DNA of 33,311 bases from Gammaproteobacteria bacterium (lineage in GTDB: Bacteria; Pseudomonadota; Gammaproteobacteria; Ga0077536): NCBI GenBank assembly GCA_016874535.1, contig VGUA01000022.1, positions 1 through 33,311 of the forward strand, in the 5' to 3' direction. A model generated the notes under the pieces. It was not told the DNA's origin and did no database searches. It saw only the letters and a program-made list of their open reading frames with translations. Within the stretch, counting starts at the first letter, position 1; every line of letters begins with the position of its first letter. Positions 30,430 to 33,311 of this stretch are shown piece by piece. The position numbers and the translations under genes are program-made.

Positions 30430-30921
30430 TCAGCTGCGGTGGTGAACCGCCTCCGGGGACGCAAAGAATGCGGATGAATCGCGCGCGGCGAGCCTTGCGA
30501 GCCGGTCAGGCGCAAAACCGAGCGCCTGCAGGGCCACCAAGGAATTGGCGATCTCCCGATAGCTCTCGAGCAATCCATCCCGCAGCGTGCACACAGCCGT
30601 GCCCTCGAAGCCGGCGCGCTGGCCATGAGAACCCGGCAGGCGTGATTCGTAGCTGAAGACATACCGTGCATAAGCAGTGACACCATCACTCAACGGAGTA
30701 TGGATGTCCCAGCGGAAGTTGTAGGCGTCGCGATGGAAATAGTCCTCGATCATGGACACGATCGCATCGCCCTTGAACGCGCCATAGAAGCAGTCGTGGT
30801 AGACGCCATCCGGCGTGAAGCAGGCGCGCACGGCGCGGCCGTCGCCACGCACGGCCGCCTGCGTCATGCGCAGGATGAGGGCCGGGAAATCCCCGGCCTC
30901 CCCTTCCGTTGGACGACTCAA
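30430..30921 (-). CDS. NTF2-like (SnoaL-type) protein
   Basis: 163 residues of the NTF2-like cone fold: 'ALILRMTQAAVRGDGRAVRACFTPDGVYHDCFYGAFKGDAIVSMIEDYF' (in parts, about 14-62) is the helix-plus-sheet opening, with 'NFRWDIHTPLSDGVTAYARYVFSYES' and 'FEGTAVCTLRDGLLESYREIA' as later strands. Such proteins include isomerases, dehydratases, hydrolases and non-catalytic pockets; this one cannot be assigned. The start overlaps the AcoC-type stop as ATGA, tying its translation to the dehydrogenase complex. Confidence 0.8.
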   Translation of the reverse strand: MSRPTEGEAGDFPALILRMTQAAVRGDGRAVRACFTPDGVYHDCFYGAFKGDAIVSMIEDYFHRDAYNFRWDIHTPLSDGVTAYARYVFSYESRLPGSHGQRAGFEGTAVCTLRDGLLESYREIANSLVALQALGFAPDRLARLAARDSSAFFASPEAVHHRS

Positions 30922-32036
30922 AGCAGCGCCTTCACGAGCGCATTGACCTGGGTCGCGGCCTCCATCTGCACCAGATGACCGACCCCCTCCAGGACATGCA
31001 CCGCGACATTGCCGGACAGGCCTTCAGCCTGGCTCACCGGGATGATCTTGTCTTCCCGGCCCCAGATCACCTGCACCGGCACGCCGGCTTGCGCCGGCAC
31101 GTCCCGCAGGTTGACCTTCTGGGCATCGCCCTCGATGAAGCCCGCCGCAATGGCGGCCAGAGCCGCGGGCACGCCGTCCGTGCGCTTGAATTTGAGGATG
31201 TCGTCGAGGAGTTGACGGGTGATGAGCTCGGGATCCGCCACCAGCTGCTGCAGGACCGGCTTCATGTCGCGGCGGGATTCACCCTCGATGAAACCTCGCA
31301 AGTAGGCGCCATTGATGGTGGCGCCCAGACCGGCCGGGGCCAGCAGACTGAGCGACAGCACGCGACCCGGTTCCTTGGCTGCAAGCTGCAGACTGATGGC
31401 ACCGCCCAAGGAATGCCCCACCAGGTGCGCCTTGGTGATGCCGACGGACTCCATGAAACCGACCACTGTCGCCGCAAGACCCGGCACCGAGGCATCGGTG
31501 AGGTTCTTGCCCGACTGCCCGTGTCCCGGCAGGTCCAGCGCATAGACCTCGGCACCTGCGGCCAACGGCTCCTGGTTGAAGAGCCAGTTGCCGAGGTCGC
31601 CACCAAAGCCGTGAATCAGGATCACCGCAGGCCCTGCGTCACCCACCTTCACATAGCGCAGTCGCAGGCCGTCGACATCGGCCCAGCGATAGTCCGGCCC
31701 ACTGTCGCCGGCGGTCTCTTCCGGTGGCACGTAATTGGCCTGGAACTCGGCAATGTAGGCATCGACTTCCTCATCGCTCACGGACTCCGGTGCGAGCACA
31801 CCGAGCAGCGCGCCGATTGGCAGTACGTCATCCGCTTGTGCCACCTGGCGACGCAGCAGTCCTGCATCCAATGCTTCGAAGGTGTTGGCAATTTTTTCCG
31901 TCTCGATGTCGAGCATCTGATCCCCGGGCTGCACCGAAGTGCCCACGGGAACCAGCCACTCCACCACTTTGCCCTCCTGCATGGAGAGCCCCCACTTCGG
32001 CATCGTGACCGGGATGATGGCCGGATTACCCATCAT
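30918..32036 (-). CDS. acoC: acetoin-dehydrogenase-type E2 with alpha/beta hydrolase domain (AcoC-like)
   Basis: 372 residues, close to AcoC of Pseudomonas putida (about 370). An N-terminal lipoyl domain (about 8-85) carries the lipoyl Lys48 in 'ETEKIAN', with 'MPKWGLSMQEG' before it; a short linker leads to an alpha/beta hydrolase domain (about 125-372) with 'LIHGFGG', nucleophile Ser209 in 'GHSLGG', Asp329 ('GREDKI') and His354 ('GVGHLV'). This fusion in place of the usual acyltransferase domain is the AcoC signature. The start at 32036 is the ATGA overlap with the AcoB-type stop. It would move the acetyl group produced by E1 to CoA. The E3 subunit is not in the window. Confidence 0.87.
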   Translation of the reverse strand: MMGNPAIIPVTMPKWGLSMQEGKVVEWLVPVGTSVQPGDQMLDIETEKIANTFEALDAGLLRRQVAQADDVLPIGALLGVLAPESVSDEEVDAYIAEFQANYVPPEETAGDSGPDYRWADVDGLRLRYVKVGDAGPAVILIHGFGGDLGNWLFNQEPLAAGAEVYALDLPGHGQSGKNLTDASVPGLAATVVGFMESVGITKAHLVGHSLGGAISLQLAAKEPGRVLSLSLLAPAGLGATINGAYLRGFIEGESRRDMKPVLQQLVADPELITRQLLDDILKFKRTDGVPAALAAIAAGFIEGDAQKVNLRDVPAQAGVPVQVIWGREDKIIPVSQAEGLSGNVAVHVLEGVGHLVQMEAATQVNALVKALL

Positions 32037-33043
32037 GCATACTCCAGGCACTTGCGAACGGCCGCTTCGATTTTTTCCGCATTCGGAATGTAGAGATCCT
32101 CCAGCACTCCGGAGAACGGCACCGGGGTGTGCGGCGGCGTCACCATCTGGATCGGCGCCTCCAGCAAATCGAAGCCCTTCTGCGCGACCATGGCGGAGAT
32201 GTCCGCCGCCGTGCCACAACGCGGCGAAGACTCATCAACGATCACCAGACGTCCAGTGTTCTCGACGCTCTCCAGGATGGTGTCCTCATCCAGCGGAGAG
32301 GTGGTGCGCGGGTCGATGATCTCGCAGCTGATGCCCTCCTTCGCCAGCGCCTCAGCCGCCTTCTGGGCGAAGGACACCATGCGCGCCAGCGCAACGATGG
32401 TCACGTCCTTGCCTTCGCGCACGATGTTCGCCTCGCCGAAGGGGATGGTGTAGGACTCCTCGGGAACTTCGCCTTCCATCGCATACAGGGCCTTGTGCTC
32501 GCAGAAGATGACCGGATCGTCATCGCGGATGGCCTGGATCAGCAGCCCCTTGGCGTCGTAGGGTGACGAGGGAACCACCACCTTGAGCCCCGGAATATGG
32601 GTGAAGATGGGATAGAGCGACTGCGAATGCTGGGCAGCGGCGCGAAAGCCGGCGCCGATCATCGTGCGGATGACGACCGGCGTGCGCGCCTTGCCACCAA
32701 ACATGTAACGAAACTTGGCGGCCTGGTTGTAAATCTGGTCGAAGCACACGCCGAGGAAGTCGATGAACATCAGTTCGCAGACCGGGCGCATGCCGCAGGT
32801 GGCGGCACCAATTGCCGCACCCACGAAAGCGGATTCGGAAATCGGGGTGTCCATGATGCGGTCCCCGTATTTGCCATAGAGTCCCTTGGTGACACCGAGC
32901 ACACCGCCCCAGGCGTCCATTTCGCCGTCCGCCCCCGTGCCGCCCACTACATCCTCGCCCATCACGATGACGGCGGGATCCCGCGCCATCTCCTGGTCCA
33001 GGGCTTCGTTGATGGCCTGTTGAAAAAGAATCTTTCTTGCCAT
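32033..33043 (-). CDS. acoB: acetoin/2-oxo acid dehydrogenase E1 beta subunit (AcoB-like)
   Basis: 336 residues of the transketolase-type E1 beta family: 'FQQAINEALDQEMARD' (7-22), 'GEDVVGG', 'DTPISESAFVGAAIGAA' (about 65-81) with the Glu of 'ISES' expected to activate thiamine diphosphate, 'MFIDFLGVCFDQIYNQAAKFRYM' (in parts) and 'IDPRTTSPLDEDT' in the C-terminal domain. Together with E1 alpha it forms the thiamine diphosphate decarboxylase. Acetoin is favoured by the AcoC-type E2 beside it, though other 2-oxo or hydroxyketone substrates remain possible. The E1 alpha gene ends 24 bases upstream. Confidence 0.9.
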   Translation of the reverse strand: MARKILFQQAINEALDQEMARDPAVIVMGEDVVGGTGADGEMDAWGGVLGVTKGLYGKYGDRIMDTPISESAFVGAAIGAATCGMRPVCELMFIDFLGVCFDQIYNQAAKFRYMFGGKARTPVVIRTMIGAGFRAAAQHSQSLYPIFTHIPGLKVVVPSSPYDAKGLLIQAIRDDDPVIFCEHKALYAMEGEVPEESYTIPFGEANIVREGKDVTIVALARMVSFAQKAAEALAKEGISCEIIDPRTTSPLDEDTILESVENTGRLVIVDESSPRCGTAADISAMVAQKGFDLLEAPIQMVTPPHTPVPFSGVLEDLYIPNAEKIEAAVRKCLEYA

Positions 33044-33067
33044 GGTGTCAGTCCTCGCGATTGGCCA

Positions 33068-33311
33068 TCAGTACTTGATGTAGACGTCGGTCAGCAGATC
33101 GGCTGGCTGCGGATCGGGCGCGGCTCGCGCTTCATCCACCGCCTCGTCGATGAGTCTCGCGACTTCCGCATCCACCGCATCGAGTTCGGTGGCGGAGATG
33201 TCATGCTCGCGCGTGACACGATCGCGGAACCGGTTCAGGCAGTCCTTGGTGGCACGGATGGTCTTCACTTCATCCTGCGGACGATAGTTCTGGTTGTCGC
33301 CTTCGAAGTGG
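33068..33311 (-). CDS. acoA: E1 alpha subunit of acetoin-type dehydrogenase, C-terminal end only
   Basis: Only the last 80 residues are inside the window; the frame is open to the edge. It begins 'HFEGDNQNYRPQDE', the typical stretch before the C-terminal helices of E1 alpha subunits, followed by 'CLNRFRDRVTREHDISATELD' (in parts) and 'EVARLIDEAVDEARAAPDP', ending 'LLTDVYIKY'. This order, alpha then beta then E2, is that of aco operons. The main thiamine diphosphate-binding part lies outside the window, so the call rests on the C-terminus and the context. Confidence 0.8.
   Translation of the reverse strand, partial: HFEGDNQNYRPQDEVKTIRATKDCLNRFRDRVTREHDISATELDAVDAEVARLIDEAVDEARAAPDPQPADLLTDVYIKY

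Noticed and set aside
1-33311. Mobile elements, CRISPR arrays, tRNA or rRNA genes
   Set aside because: No transposase or integrase frames, no regularly spaced repeats and no recognisable RNA gene sequence were seen on either strand.

Overview
High-GC, gene-dense bacterial DNA with proteobacterial hallmarks: a GldA/GldG-type ABC exporter set, DeaD/CsdA-like helicase, class I photolyase, DUF6394 plus TrkA-type channel, PF09720/ParE addiction pair and AcoABC-type dehydrogenase. The gene set fits an aerobic, organic-acid/amide-using gammaproteobacterium (possibly betaproteobacterium); this placement is an inference from gene content only. No rRNA, tRNA, CRISPR array, insertion sequence or phage gene was seen, and there is no gene-free stretch above 300 bases.

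Layout. 41-4807 (minus): alpha/beta hydrolase, then a tightly overlapping four-gene exporter operon (ATPase, permease, GldG-like, DUF4340-like). 4890-9979 (minus): secreted metallo-beta-lactamase-fold lactonase-like enzyme, MFS transporter, DEAD-box RNA helicase, ArsM-type arsenite methyltransferase. 10133-17194 (plus): the most distinctive block, with both subunits of an N,N-dimethylformamidase-type iron amidohydrolase, an LLM flavin monooxygenase, a dihydroxyacetophenone-dioxygenase-like cupin, a strong terminator, and a triple-PAS histidine kinase with its NarL-type response regulator. 17073-20344 (minus): PNPOx-fold flavoprotein, Rap1a/Tai-like secreted protein, DUF6394 protein and a K+ channel with two RCK domains whose 3' end overlaps the response regulator antisense.

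20433-26004: lipid/acyl-CoA genes in alternating orientation (acyl-CoA dehydrogenase, MFS transporter, family III CoA-transferase, enoyl-CoA hydratase, nitroreductase-fold protein). 26068-26612: ParE-like toxin and PF09720-like antitoxin with two inverted repeats upstream. 26727-29295 (minus): an unusual overlapping operon of a ferric-reductase-like membrane cytochrome b, a tetraheme cytochrome c and a CPD photolyase. 29426-30357 (plus): second nitroreductase-fold protein coupled to a small zinc-ribbon membrane protein. 30430-33311 (minus): AcoA (partial), AcoB, AcoC-type subunits of an acetoin-dehydrogenase-like complex, followed by an NTF2-like protein.

Working model (inference): the dimethylformamidase block hydrolyses an N-substituted amide, with the monooxygenase and cupin acting on the same or a linked substrate and the two-component system as possible regulator. 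The cytochrome b/tetraheme c/photolyase operon is the other arrangement I cannot explain from known pathways.
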